Below, piece by piece: positions 9,075-16,490 of a DNA stretch of 64,000 nt. Below the pieces are notes generated by a model, which saw only the letters and a list, made by a program, of their open reading frames with translations, was not told where the DNA came from and made no database searches. The stretch comes from Roseomonas aerilata DSM 19363 (lineage in GTDB: Bacteria; Pseudomonadota; Alphaproteobacteria; Acetobacterales; Acetobacteraceae): assembly GCF_000711725.1 (NCBI RefSeq), contig NZ_JONP01000002.1, positions 62,001-126,000 of the forward strand, given 5' to 3'. The number at the start of each line of letters is the position of its first letter. The first letter of the stretch is position 1. The position numbers and the translations under genes were made by a program.

Positions 9075-10052
9075 TCAGTCCATCGTGATGTTGGCGCGGC
9101 GCCCGACCTCGCCCCAGCGCGCGCTCTCCTTCGCGATGAAGTCGCGGAACTCCTCCTGGCTGCCACCCACGGGCCGGGCGCCCTGCTCGCCATAGGACTT
9201 CACCAGGTCGGGGTCCCGCAGCGCCTTTGCGGCGGCGTCGTGCAACAGCGCCTGGAGAGGGGCGGGAACCTTGGAGGAGGTGACGAGCCCGTACCAGTTG
9301 TCCGCGATCACGGGCACGCCGGCTTCCGCCATGGTGGGCGTCTGCGGCAGCAGGGGCGTCCGCTCGCCGCTCGCGATGGCCAGCGGCTTGAGGCCGCCGC
9401 CCTGCACCTGGGACAGCATGGCCGGGATGTCCGCGAACATCATCTGCACCTGCCCGGCGATGAGGTCCGTCACGGCCGGCGCGGCGCCGCGATAGGGCAC
9501 GTGGGTGATGTCGATCCCCGCCGCGGCGCGGAAGGCCTCCCCGGCCAGGTGCGGCATGGAGCCGATGCCGGAGGAGCCGTAGTTCAGCTTGCCCGGGTTC
9601 CGCTTCGCGTAGTCCACCAGCTCCGCCACCGAGTTCACGGGAAGGGCGGTGGGCACGGCCAGCATCTCGGGCATCAGCGCGACGAGGGTGATGGGCGCGA
9701 GGTCCTTCGCCACGTCGAAGGGCATGGACGCGCCGAGGACGGGCGAGATGGCGATGGCGCCGGCGCTCGTGAGGCAGAGGCTGCGGCCATCGGGCGCCGC
9801 CTTGGCCACGTTGTCCGTGCCGATGACACCGCCGGCGCCGGAGCGGTTCTCGACGACGACGTTGCGGTCGAGCACGGCGCCCAGCTTCTGGCCGAGCACG
9901 CGGGCGACGAGGTCGTTTGGCCCGCCGGGCGGGAACGGCACCACCAGGCGGATTGGGCCTTCCGGAATGCGCGCGGACTGCGCGATCGCCGGGCAGGCGA
10001 GCGGCAGGGCGGCAGCGGGGATCAGCTGGGCGAGATGTCGGCGGGTGATCAT
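9075..10052 (-). CDS. Bug-family (TTT) periplasmic solute receptor
   Basis: A third Bug receptor, 325 residues. The signal MITRRHLAQLIPAAALPLAC has the RR plus hydrophobic core and ends near PAIAQS. The mature protein starts IRLVVPFPPGGPNDLVAR and contains VENRSGAGGVIGTDNVAKA and VPYRGAAPAVTDLIAGQVQM. I chose ATG 10052 because AAGGA lies 8 bases upstream and the signal peptide begins there, although the frame stays open further upstream across the neighbouring gene. It is cotranscribed with the SMP-30 gene (37 bases away) and CMD gene, and has no membrane TctAB partner here. Confidence 0.92.
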   Translation of the reverse strand: MITRRHLAQLIPAAALPLACPAIAQSARIPEGPIRLVVPFPPGGPNDLVARVLGQKLGAVLDRNVVVENRSGAGGVIGTDNVAKAAPDGRSLCLTSAGAIAISPVLGASMPFDVAKDLAPITLVALMPEMLAVPTALPVNSVAELVDYAKRNPGKLNYGSSGIGSMPHLAGEAFRAAAGIDITHVPYRGAAPAVTDLIAGQVQMMFADIPAMLSQVQGGGLKPLAIASGERTPLLPQTPTMAEAGVPVIADNWYGLVTSSKVPAPLQALLHDAAAKALRDPDLVKSYGEQGARPVGGSQEEFRDFIAKESARWGEVGRRANITMD

Positions 10053-10089
10053 GTCTCTTTTCCTTGAGGCCTTGTGCAAGGGAGGCCGG

Positions 10090-11031
10090 CTAGCCGCCAG
10101 GCGTCCCCTGCGTGTTGACGTAGAGCGCATAGAGAGAATGGCATGAGGCCATGAAGAGTCTGTTCCTGTGCCGCCCGCCGAAGGCGAGGTTGGCGCAGCG
10201 TTCCGGCAGGTGGATATGGCCGATCGGCTCGCCGGCCGGGTTGAACACGCGCACCCCGTCCTGCTCGGGGTCCATGCCCCAGCCGCACCACAGATTGCCG
10301 TCCACGTCCACGCGGAAGCCGTCCGGCGTGCCGGTCCCTGCCTCCACCAGCACGCGGCTGTTGCGCAGGGCATCGCCCGCCACGTCGAAGACGCGAATGT
10401 TGCGCGGGCGGGCGCGGGATTCGATGACATAGAGCCGGCTCTCGTCCGGCGAGAAGGCGAGCCCGTTAGGACCGTTCACGTCGTCCGCTACCACCGTCGC
10501 GCAGCCCGTGGCGCCGTCGATCCGGTAGATCCGGGCGGGCAGCTCCTGCTCCGCCTTCACGCCCTGGTAGTAGCCAAGGATGCCGAAGGGCGGGTCGGTG
10601 AACCAGATGGAGCCGTCCGACCTGACCACCACGTCGTTGGGCGAGTTCAGCCGCTTTCCCTCGAAGAAGTCGAGCAGCACGGTGATCGCGCCGTCATGCT
10701 CCGTGCGCGTCACGCGGCGGCCGCCGGCCTCCCCACCGTGCTCGCAGGTGACCAGCCGCCCCTCGCGGTCCCGCGTGTTGCCGTTCGCGTGGTTGGAGGG
10801 CGCGCGGAAGGTCGAGACCGCACCCGTGGCCTCGCTCCAGAGAAGGATGCGGTCGTTCGGCACGTCGCTGAACAGCAGGCTGCGCCAGGCGCCGAACCAG
10901 ACCGGCCCCTCGGCCCAGCGGCAGCCGGTGTAGAGGCGCTCCACTCCCGCCAGGGCGAGGTGGTAGCGCTCGAAGCTGGCATCGAGCGCTCGGATCGCGG
11001 GATCGGGGTAGCGAAGGCTTGGCTCCCACAT
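10090..11031 (-). CDS. SMP-30/gluconolactonase-family lactonase
   Basis: A six-bladed beta-propeller lactonase of about 313 residues that would hydrolyse a sugar-acid or similar lactone using one divalent metal. The metal ligands expected for this family are visible: Glu in RWAEGPVWFG, Asn in NSPNDVVV, Asn in NGPNGLAFSPDES and Asp in GFRVDVDGNLWCG. The start is uncertain: ATG 11031 is preferred, but a TTG at 11040 overlaps the stop of the upstream CMD gene and would add three residues. Tight packing with the CMD and Bug genes implies one transcript. Confidence 0.92.
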   Translation of the reverse strand: MWEPSLRYPDPAIRALDASFERYHLALAGVERLYTGCRWAEGPVWFGAWRSLLFSDVPNDRILLWSEATGAVSTFRAPSNHANGNTRDREGRLVTCEHGGEAGGRRVTRTEHDGAITVLLDFFEGKRLNSPNDVVVRSDGSIWFTDPPFGILGYYQGVKAEQELPARIYRIDGATGCATVVADDVNGPNGLAFSPDESRLYVIESRARPRNIRVFDVAGDALRNSRVLVEAGTGTPDGFRVDVDGNLWCGWGMDPEQDGVRVFNPAGEPIGHIHLPERCANLAFGGRHRNRLFMASCHSLYALYVNTQGTPGG

Positions 11032-11036
11032 GGTAG

Positions 11037-11609
11037 TCAAACCGCCGGGTCGCCGGGTTCGGCGCCCAGCTCGGGCGCGAAGTTCTCGGGTAGGCCGAGC
11101 TCGAAGGCGTTCAGCGTCAGCGCGACCATGGAGTAGTAGCCCATGATCCCGACCAGCTCGACCAACCCGCGCTCCCCCAGCACCGCGACACCGCGCTGAT
11201 AGAGCGCGTCCGGCAGGCGCCGCGTGGCGAGCAGGGTTTGGGCCACCTCATAGACGGTGCCTTCGCGCTCGTCGCGCAGCGCCGGCTCCCGCCGCGCCGC
11301 GACGGCGGCGACCACCTCCGGGTCCATCCCGGCCTTCAGTCCCTCGCGCTTGTGCGCGGTCCATTCGTGATGGGAGCTCCAGTGGCGCGCGGTGACGAGG
11401 ATCGCGAGCTCGGAGAGGCGTGGCTCCAACGTGGTCTGGTAGCGCAGCAGCTCGCCCAGGCGCTGACCGCGGCGCGCCAGCTCCGGGTTCTTCAGCCAGG
11501 CGATCATCGGCGCCGGCACGCGGCCGCGGATGCCGGAGACGGCTTCCTGGCAGACCTCCCTCTCCTCGGGCGTGCGCTCCGCCTCGGGCGTCAACTCGAT
11601 CCGGGCCAT
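11037..11609 (-). CDS. carboxymuconolactone decarboxylase-family protein
   Basis: A 190-residue all-helical protein of the CMD/AhpD-like superfamily. The core 'LSELAILVTARHWSSHHEWTAH' gives the family pattern in which an acidic residue and a His line the active site. The peroxidase CxxC motif of AhpD is absent, so a redox role is unlikely; a decarboxylase or hydratase-like role on a lactone is more plausible given the adjacent lactonase, but that is inference. Two ATGs are possible (11612 and 11609); GGGAGA is better spaced for the second. Confidence 0.85.
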   Translation of the reverse strand: MARIELTPEAERTPEEREVCQEAVSGIRGRVPAPMIAWLKNPELARRGQRLGELLRYQTTLEPRLSELAILVTARHWSSHHEWTAHKREGLKAGMDPEVVAAVAARREPALRDEREGTVYEVAQTLLATRRLPDALYQRGVAVLGERGLVELVGIMGYYSMVALTLNAFELGLPENFAPELGAEPGDPAV

Positions 11610-11628
11610 CATCTTCTCCCTGCCGCGC

Positions 11629-12423
11629 CTAACGCGCGGCCTGTTCCAGCGGCGCGGGGTCGCCGCCCAGGTCGCGCGTCATCGCCACTGCCTCCCGCAG
11701 CACGAGCGGTGCGCAGAGCGCCTCCGTCTCCTCCGTGAAGCGGTAGAGCGGTACAGAGATGCCGATGGAGCCGACGATGTTCCCGCCCGCGTCGAGGACA
11801 GGGCAGGCGATGGCGGCGATCACCGGCAGGCGCTCGCCCCGGCTGACCACGGGCAGCCTCTCGCCGTTCTCGAGCGCGATGAGGGAACGGCCATGGGCGC
11901 CGCGGCCGAGCGGCTGGGCCTCGCCGAGTTGGGCGACATCGCGCACCAGCTGCGGAGAATCCAAGCGGAAGACGCAGCGGCGCTGCTCGCCCTCCCGCAC
12001 GAAGAAGGCGGCGCTTTCCCGGCTTTCGGCGCGCAGGCGCTCCAGCGCGGGCATGACGTGGTGCTCCAGGCGCAGCGATCGGCGGAACAGGTCGCCCAGC
12101 AGCAGCAGGGTGGGGCCGAGGAGATAGCCGCCGGAGGGCAGGCGCTTGACGAAGCCGTGCCCCTCCAGCGTGCCGAGCAACCGCAGCGCGGTCGTCAGGT
12201 TCAACCCGGCCCGGCGGGAGAGTTCCGTCAGGCCCAGAGGGCCGTCCTCCTCCCGGAAGGCGCGCAGCAGGACGAGGGCGCGGTCCACCGCGCGCACGCC
12301 GTCACCGGGCAGCGCGCTGACCGGGGAGGCCGGGGCAACGGCGCGCAGGGCGCTGCCGGCCGCTGCGGAACCGGCCGGCGCATCCTCGGCGGTCGTGCGG
12401 GCGCGTCGGGGCTGCTTTGCCAT
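11629..12423 (-). CDS. IclR-family transcriptional regulator
   Basis: A 264-residue IclR protein with a long, low-complexity N-terminal leader of about 40 residues rich in Ala and Pro, a helix-turn-helix (LGLTELSRRAGLNLTTALRL, about 62-81) and an effector domain with 'GRGAHGRSLIAL' and 'PVIAAIACPVLDAGGNIVGS'. It is the first gene of the minus-strand cassette (iclR, CMD, lactonase, Bug, SDR) and is divergent from the Bug gene at 12525, so it is well placed to control both directions from the 101-base gap. Confidence 0.92.
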   Translation of the reverse strand: MAKQPRRARTTAEDAPAGSAAAGSALRAVAPASPVSALPGDGVRAVDRALVLLRAFREEDGPLGLTELSRRAGLNLTTALRLLGTLEGHGFVKRLPSGGYLLGPTLLLLGDLFRRSLRLEHHVMPALERLRAESRESAAFFVREGEQRRCVFRLDSPQLVRDVAQLGEAQPLGRGAHGRSLIALENGERLPVVSRGERLPVIAAIACPVLDAGGNIVGSIGISVPLYRFTEETEALCAPLVLREAVAMTRDLGGDPAPLEQAAR

Positions 12424-12452
12424 GCCGGGAGCCTAACCGATCCTTTCATCAC

Positions 12453-12480
12453 ACGGAAGCTGCTTGCACAGTACGGAAGC
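12453..12480. promoter_or_regulatory. candidate IclR operator: two direct repeats 20 bases apart
   Basis: In the divergent gap between the IclR gene (12423, minus) and the Bug gene (12525, plus), ACGGAAGC occurs at 12453-12460 and again at 12473-12480. The spacing is exactly 20 bases, about two helical turns. The first copy runs into TGCTT, so AAGC-T-GCTT also forms a short inverted repeat. IclR proteins usually bind as dimers of dimers to such pairs. The assignment is inference. Confidence 0.4.
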
Positions 12481-12524
12481 AGCGGCCTAGCTTTCGCGCC
12501 AAGACAAAGGCGGGAGGATGCGGG

Positions 12525-13553
12525 ATGGGAACCGAGCGAAGCGGCGGCGGGTGGGCTGGGGATGGCCTCCGAGCCGGGCGGCGAAACCTGCTGCGCCTCA
12601 GCGCGGCGGGGGCCGGAATGTGGGCCCTGCCCAACGCCCCGCCCGCCCTGGGCGCGGAGACCTATCCTTCCCGCCCGATCCGCGTGATCGTCCCCTTCAC
12701 CGCCGGCGGGGGCACGGACGTGGTGGGGCGCGAGCTTGCCCAGATGCTCGCGGTGGAACTCGGCCAGGCCGTGGTGATCGACAACCGGCCGGGCGGGGGC
12801 ACGGTCCTCGGCTCCGACCTCGCCTCCAAGGCCGCGCCGGATGGCTACACGCTGCTGCTCACCACCTCGGCGCTCGCCATCAACGCCTCCCTCGTGAAAG
12901 GCCTTCCCTACGATACGGAGAAGGGCTTCTCGGAAGTCGGGCTGGTCTGCCACGGGCCGAACGTGATCGTGGTGCGGCCGGACAGTCCCCTTCGCAGCGT
13001 GGCTGACGTTATCCGTGTGGCGAAGGCGGACCCGGGCAAGCTGACCTACGGCTCCTCCGGCAACGGCTCGGCGGTGCATCTGGCGGCGGAGCTGTTCAAG
13101 CTGACAGCCGGCGTGGACCTCACCCACGTTCCCTACCGCGGGGCAGGGCCGGCCTATACCGATCTTCTCGGCGGGCGGCTGGACATGGTCTTCGGCACGG
13201 CGGGCGGTGTGTCGGCCTTCGTGAAGGGCGACCGGATGCGTGCCCTCGCCGTGACCTCGCCCCAGCGGACGCCGGCCTATGAAGGCGTGCCCACCGTGGC
13301 GGAGACCCTGCCGGGCTACGAGGCGGAGGTCTGGTACGCCGTCTTCGCGCCCGGCGGCACGCCGGCCCCGATTCTCACCCGGCTGAACGAGGCGATGCGG
13401 AAGGTGACCGCGGCGCCCGCCTACCACTCCCGCCTGGCGGGAGAGGGGCTGACCGTCGCGGTGAACAGCCCGGAGGAGATGACGCGCTTCATGCGCGCCG
13501 AGGAAGCGCGCTGGCGGCGGGTGGTCACTGACGGCCGCATCACCTCCGATTGA
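12525..13553 (+). CDS. Bug-family (TTT) periplasmic solute receptor
   Basis: A fourth Bug receptor, 342 residues. The leader is long and Gly-rich, with RAGRRNLLRLSAAGAGMWAL as signal core, and the mature region opens YPSRPIRVIVPFTAGGGTD. VIDNRPGGGTVLGSDLASKA and VPYRGAGPAYTDLLGGRLDM are the conserved Bug segments. ATG 12525 was chosen because GGGAGG is 7 bases upstream; the frame is open further 5' into the IclR gene but without any signal. The downstream SDR starts 26 bases after the stop, and no permease genes are adjacent. Confidence 0.92.
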   Translation: MGTERSGGGWAGDGLRAGRRNLLRLSAAGAGMWALPNAPPALGAETYPSRPIRVIVPFTAGGGTDVVGRELAQMLAVELGQAVVIDNRPGGGTVLGSDLASKAAPDGYTLLLTTSALAINASLVKGLPYDTEKGFSEVGLVCHGPNVIVVRPDSPLRSVADVIRVAKADPGKLTYGSSGNGSAVHLAAELFKLTAGVDLTHVPYRGAGPAYTDLLGGRLDMVFGTAGGVSAFVKGDRMRALAVTSPQRTPAYEGVPTVAETLPGYEAEVWYAVFAPGGTPAPILTRLNEAMRKVTAAPAYHSRLAGEGLTVAVNSPEEMTRFMRAEEARWRRVVTDGRITSD

Positions 13554-13579
13554 TGAACAGCAGAGAGCAGGAAGCACGC

Positions 13580-14380
13580 ATGTCCCGGGGCAGGTTGGAC
13601 GGCAAGGTCGCCATCATCGTCGGCGCGGGGCAGCAGCCCGGCGAGACCGTGGGCAATGGGCGCGCGGTGGCCGAGCGCTTCGCGGAGGAGGGCGCGACCC
13701 TGCTGCTGGTGGACATCAACGAGGATTGGGCGGAGGCCACGCGCGCGGCGGTGGAGCGGCATGGCCACCCCGCCTCGGTCCTGCGCGCCGACATCACGAG
13801 GGAGGAGGACTGCGCCGCCATCGCCCGCACCTGCATGGAGCGCTACGGCCGCATCGACGTGCTGCACAACAATGTCGGCCGCTCCAGGGGCGACCGCAGG
13901 ACGGCCGAGATGGACGCGGACATGTGGGACACCATCATGGCCATGAACCTCAAGGGCATGTTCATGACCTGCAAGCACGTCCTGCCGCACATGGTCGCGC
14001 AGGGATCGGGCTGCATCATCAACATCTCCTCCACCTCCTCCCTCTCCGCACGGCCTACTGTCACCTACAAGACCAGCAAGGCCGGGGTGAACGCGCTGAC
14101 CCAGCACATCGCGACCGAGAACGCCCGCCACGGCATCCGCGCCAACGTCATCCTGCCCGGGCTGATCGACACGCCCATGGCGATCGAGCGCCGGGCGCAG
14201 GAGCGGGGCGTGCCGCGCGAGGTGGTCCGGGCGGAGCGCGAGGCGCTGGTGCCGATGGGACGCATGGGCACGGCCTGGGACGTGGCCAATGCCGCCCTGT
14301 TCCTCGCGTCCGACGAGGCCGGCTACATCACCGGCGTGATCCTGCCGGTCGACGGAGGGTTGCTGGAAAAGCGGGGCTGA
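13580..14380 (+). CDS. SDR-family NAD(P)-dependent oxidoreductase
   Basis: A 266-residue short-chain dehydrogenase. Cofactor motif VAIIVGAGQQPGETVGNGRA, NNVG at the NNAG position, catalytic Ser in NISSTSS, Tyr/Lys in YKTSK, and a C-terminal 'YITGVILPVDGG'. The unusual glycine-loop insertion with NGRA is shared with the SDR at 8197, which indicates duplication within this region. I chose ATG 13580, preceded by AGGAAG; in-frame starts at 13550 and 13553 would overlap the Bug stop and add a non-conserved leader. It forms a two-gene unit with the Bug receptor upstream. Confidence 0.92.
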   Translation: MSRGRLDGKVAIIVGAGQQPGETVGNGRAVAERFAEEGATLLLVDINEDWAEATRAAVERHGHPASVLRADITREEDCAAIARTCMERYGRIDVLHNNVGRSRGDRRTAEMDADMWDTIMAMNLKGMFMTCKHVLPHMVAQGSGCIINISSTSSLSARPTVTYKTSKAGVNALTQHIATENARHGIRANVILPGLIDTPMAIERRAQERGVPREVVRAEREALVPMGRMGTAWDVANAALFLASDEAGYITGVILPVDGGLLEKRG

Positions 14381-14795
14381 TCAACGGGCGGTGGGCCCTC
14401 AGCGCCCAGACCTGACCTCCGTGAGAGGAACGCCGCAGCCCTATGTCCAGCCGGACGGCAGGAGCTCCTGCGGCAGCGGGCATTTCGCACAGGAGGAAAC
14501 GCCCTCGACTCCCTTGAATCATCAATCAACTGGCCGCAGGCTCAGGTTGAACCCATGGAGCCGCGTGCGCAGCATTACAGTCCTGCAATGGCCACCTCGA
14601 ACACAGGGCCGGCCAGGGAAAGTCTGCTGCCGCACTCCCGGAGCAGCAGAGGCAGGTTCATTATGATACTGTATTGATATAAGGAAAGAAACGTTGGCTT
14701 TCCAGACCGGATCGGCTGTAAGCTCCATTGGATAGCGCGGGTTGCGTGCAAGTGTTACATGCGCCTCGCGCCGGATCGACAGAGGCGGATTGGTC
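14381..14795. other. intergenic region upstream of the pterin locus
   Basis: About 415 bases without a supported gene. The first 270 are GC-rich and featureless. From about 14655 to 14700 the sequence becomes AT-rich (TATGATACTGTATTGATATAAGG), which would suit a promoter for the pterin-synthesis genes, but no well-spaced -35/-10 pair stands out. TGATACTGTAT at 14664-14674 is identical to the left part of the gntR operator at 42681-42691. Confidence 0.5.
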
Positions 14796-15149
14796 GTGAT
14801 CGAAATGTTCAGTGAGTTCACGTTCGAAGCGGCGCACAAAACCACCCCAGATACCCCCCTTCATGGACACACCTTCAAGGTCAAGGTGGTTTTGACCGGC
14901 GAGCCACACCCGGTCTTCGGCTGGTCCCACGACCTTCTCGAGGTCGAGCCCGTCATCTCCGCCCTCAGAAAGAGGGTCGACCACAGCTATCTGAACGACA
15001 TCGAAGGCCTGGAGATCCCCACGCTGGAGAATGTGGCCGGATGGTTCTGCCGGCATCTCGACCAAGCGATCCCGGGTATCGACCGGGTCGAGGTACGCCG
15101 TGGGCTCGAGGGCGCCGGCGAGGGCGTCGTGTTCCGCAACCAGCGCTGA
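14796..15149 (+). CDS. 6-pyruvoyltetrahydropterin synthase/QueD-family protein, Asp at the catalytic Cys position
   Basis: A 117-residue T-fold pterin enzyme that would act on dihydroneopterin triphosphate, the product of the GTP cyclohydrolase encoded next. The zinc ligands are all present: His14 in FEAAHK and His23/His25 in PLHGHTF. Asp62-His63 (VDHSYLN) match the catalytic Asp-His pair of QueD, and PTLENVAGW matches the family PTxEN. The catalytic Cys, normally four residues before the first His of HGH, is Asp19 here. PTPS-III proteins have an acidic Glu near this place and make hydroxymethyl-dihydropterin, so an altered product is likely. Start candidates are TTG 14790, GTG 14796 and ATG 14805; AGAGG at 14781 best suits GTG 14796. 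The neighbours argue against a queuosine role. Confidence 0.85.
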   Translation: MIEMFSEFTFEAAHKTTPDTPLHGHTFKVKVVLTGEPHPVFGWSHDLLEVEPVISALRKRVDHSYLNDIEGLEIPTLENVAGWFCRHLDQAIPGIDRVEVRRGLEGAGEGVVFRNQR

Positions 15150-15228
15150 TCGCCTCCCCGTTCCTTCACGGCCGAGCACCGCGCGCGCACCTCGCGTCCG
15201 CGACACCCAGTCCAGGAGTAGACCTGCA

Positions 15229-15900
15229 GTGAGCGTTGCACTTCGCCGCCTGCAATCCCGCCCCAGCGCCGCCAACGAAGCCCTAGAGGCTCCGCTCTCG
15301 TCCGACGAGCGGGAGGCGATGATCTGCACCGCCAGCGAGAAGCTGGAAGAACTCCTCGAGATCCTGCGGATCGACCACCGGAACGACCCGAACACGCGCG
15401 GCACGCCCGGACGAGTGGCCAAGATGCTTGTGAACGAACTATTGCGCGGTCGCAGCGTTCCCCCACCGGTGCTGACGGATTTCGAGAACCGGCTCGTCTA
15501 CCAGGGCATGATCGTGACCGGCCCGATCGAAGTCCGCTCCACCTGTGCGCATCACCTCATGCCGATTCGGGGGGAGGCTTTCATCGGTGTACTGCCCTCG
15601 GCCACGGGAAAGGTTCTCGGGCTCTCGAAATATGACAGGGTCGTCGATCACTTCGCGACGCGCCTCCAGACCCAGGAGGAGCTTGTGCAGCAGATCGGTG
15701 ACTTCCTCTGGGAGAACACCGCGCCCCGCGGCCTCGCGGTCCGCATATCGGCGTCGCACATGTGCCGTATGCAACGCGGCGTCCGCGCGGGAAGTGGCCG
15801 CATGGTAACGAACGCTTATTTCGGGGCCTTTACGGAAGAGGCTGGCCTGAAGGACGAGTTCCTGCGCGAATGCGCGTCCCTCGAAACGACGTCGCGCTGA
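15229..15900 (+). CDS. folE: GTP cyclohydrolase I (type IA), divergent paralogue
   Basis: A 223-residue FolE that converts GTP to 7,8-dihydroneopterin triphosphate. The zinc site is intact: Cys106 and His109 in STCAHHLMP, and Cys179 in SHMCRMQRGVR. 'GLSKYDRVVDHFATRLQTQE' and 'TPGRVAKML' are family hallmarks. The residue after Cys106 is Ala where bacterial FolE usually has Glu (CEHH), and the second site reads CRMQRG instead of CMxMRG, so this looks like a specialised copy. GTG 15229 is chosen because AGGAG is 10 bases upstream; the frame is open further 5' into the PTPS gene. It is 79 bases after the PTPS gene and 20 before the PruR-like gene. Confidence 0.92.
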   Translation: MSVALRRLQSRPSAANEALEAPLSSDEREAMICTASEKLEELLEILRIDHRNDPNTRGTPGRVAKMLVNELLRGRSVPPPVLTDFENRLVYQGMIVTGPIEVRSTCAHHLMPIRGEAFIGVLPSATGKVLGLSKYDRVVDHFATRLQTQEELVQQIGDFLWENTAPRGLAVRISASHMCRMQRGVRAGSGRMVTNAYFGAFTEEAGLKDEFLRECASLETTSR

Positions 15901-15920
15901 GTTCAACCCTGGGGGCCTCG

Positions 15921-16490
15921 ATGCGGAAGGATGTCAGCGTGACGGATCTGCGGGTCGGCAAGCGTGCGCTTATGGTTGCGCTCGGCACGGGCGCGGTCGT
16001 GGCAGCGACGGGCCGCGTCGGGGCGCAGTCCACGGCGGGGCAACAGGAAGGATCGCTCCCGCGGCCCAGCCAATCGCCGATCCTGAAGGTCTCGGGTAAG
16101 ATCCGCGTGACGAATGAGGGCGACGTCGCGGTCTTCGACCGGGCCATGCTCGAGAACCTGGGCTCGGCCACCATCACGACCAACACCCCCTGGTTCGACG
16201 GGCCGGTGCGCTTCGACGGCATTCCCATGGCGACGCTGATGCAGGCGATTGGGGCAAGCGGCGAGACACTGACGGCCATCGCGCTCAACGATTACTCGAC
16301 GGACATCCCGATCGCCGATTTCGCACGGTTCGGCGTGCTGCTGGCCACGCGGCGGAACGGCGCCCCGATGCGCGTGAGCGAGAGGGGCCCGCTCTTCATC
16401 GTCTATCCCTACGACTCCGAACCGGAACTCCGCAGCAGGCTCTACTATAGCCGCTCGGCCTGGTCGGTCGCCCAGCTCGTCGTCCGGTGA
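15921..16490 (+). CDS. PruR-like exported pterin-binding protein (SUOX fold)
   Basis: A 189-residue protein with an N-terminal export signal (KRALMVALGTGAVVAATGRV, ending near GAQ). The mature domain, about residues 52-189, has the pattern of small 'molybdopterin-binding oxidoreductase' proteins: VSGKIRV, NTPWFDGPVRFDGIPM, IALNDYSTDIPIADF, MRVSERGPLFIVYPYD and YSRSAWSVAQLVV. There is no cysteine in the whole protein, so the Cys that ligates molybdenum in real SUOX enzymes is missing. In Agrobacterium tumefaciens the similar protein PruR binds a pterin in the periplasm and controls the membrane GGDEF-EAL protein DcpA encoded with it. The same pairing is seen here: the stop overlaps the GGDEF-EAL start by 4 bases. 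A GGGGG run precedes ATG 15921. Confidence 0.82.
   Translation: MRKDVSVTDLRVGKRALMVALGTGAVVAATGRVGAQSTAGQQEGSLPRPSQSPILKVSGKIRVTNEGDVAVFDRAMLENLGSATITTNTPWFDGPVRFDGIPMATLMQAIGASGETLTAIALNDYSTDIPIADFARFGVLLATRRNGAPMRVSERGPLFIVYPYDSEPELRSRLYYSRSAWSVAQLVVR

Noticed and set aside
14391-14666. Open frame in the gap before the PTPS gene
   Set aside because: Composition is non-coding (Pro, Arg, Ser-rich), there is no ribosome site and no domain.
14796-15149. QueD for queuosine synthesis
   Set aside because: No queC, queE or queF nearby, no preQ1 riboswitch seen upstream, and the catalytic Cys is missing; the neighbours are pterin-signalling genes.
15921-16490. Molybdenum-dependent oxidoreductase
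   Set aside because: The protein contains no cysteine to ligate molybdenum and is coupled to a GGDEF-EAL gene.
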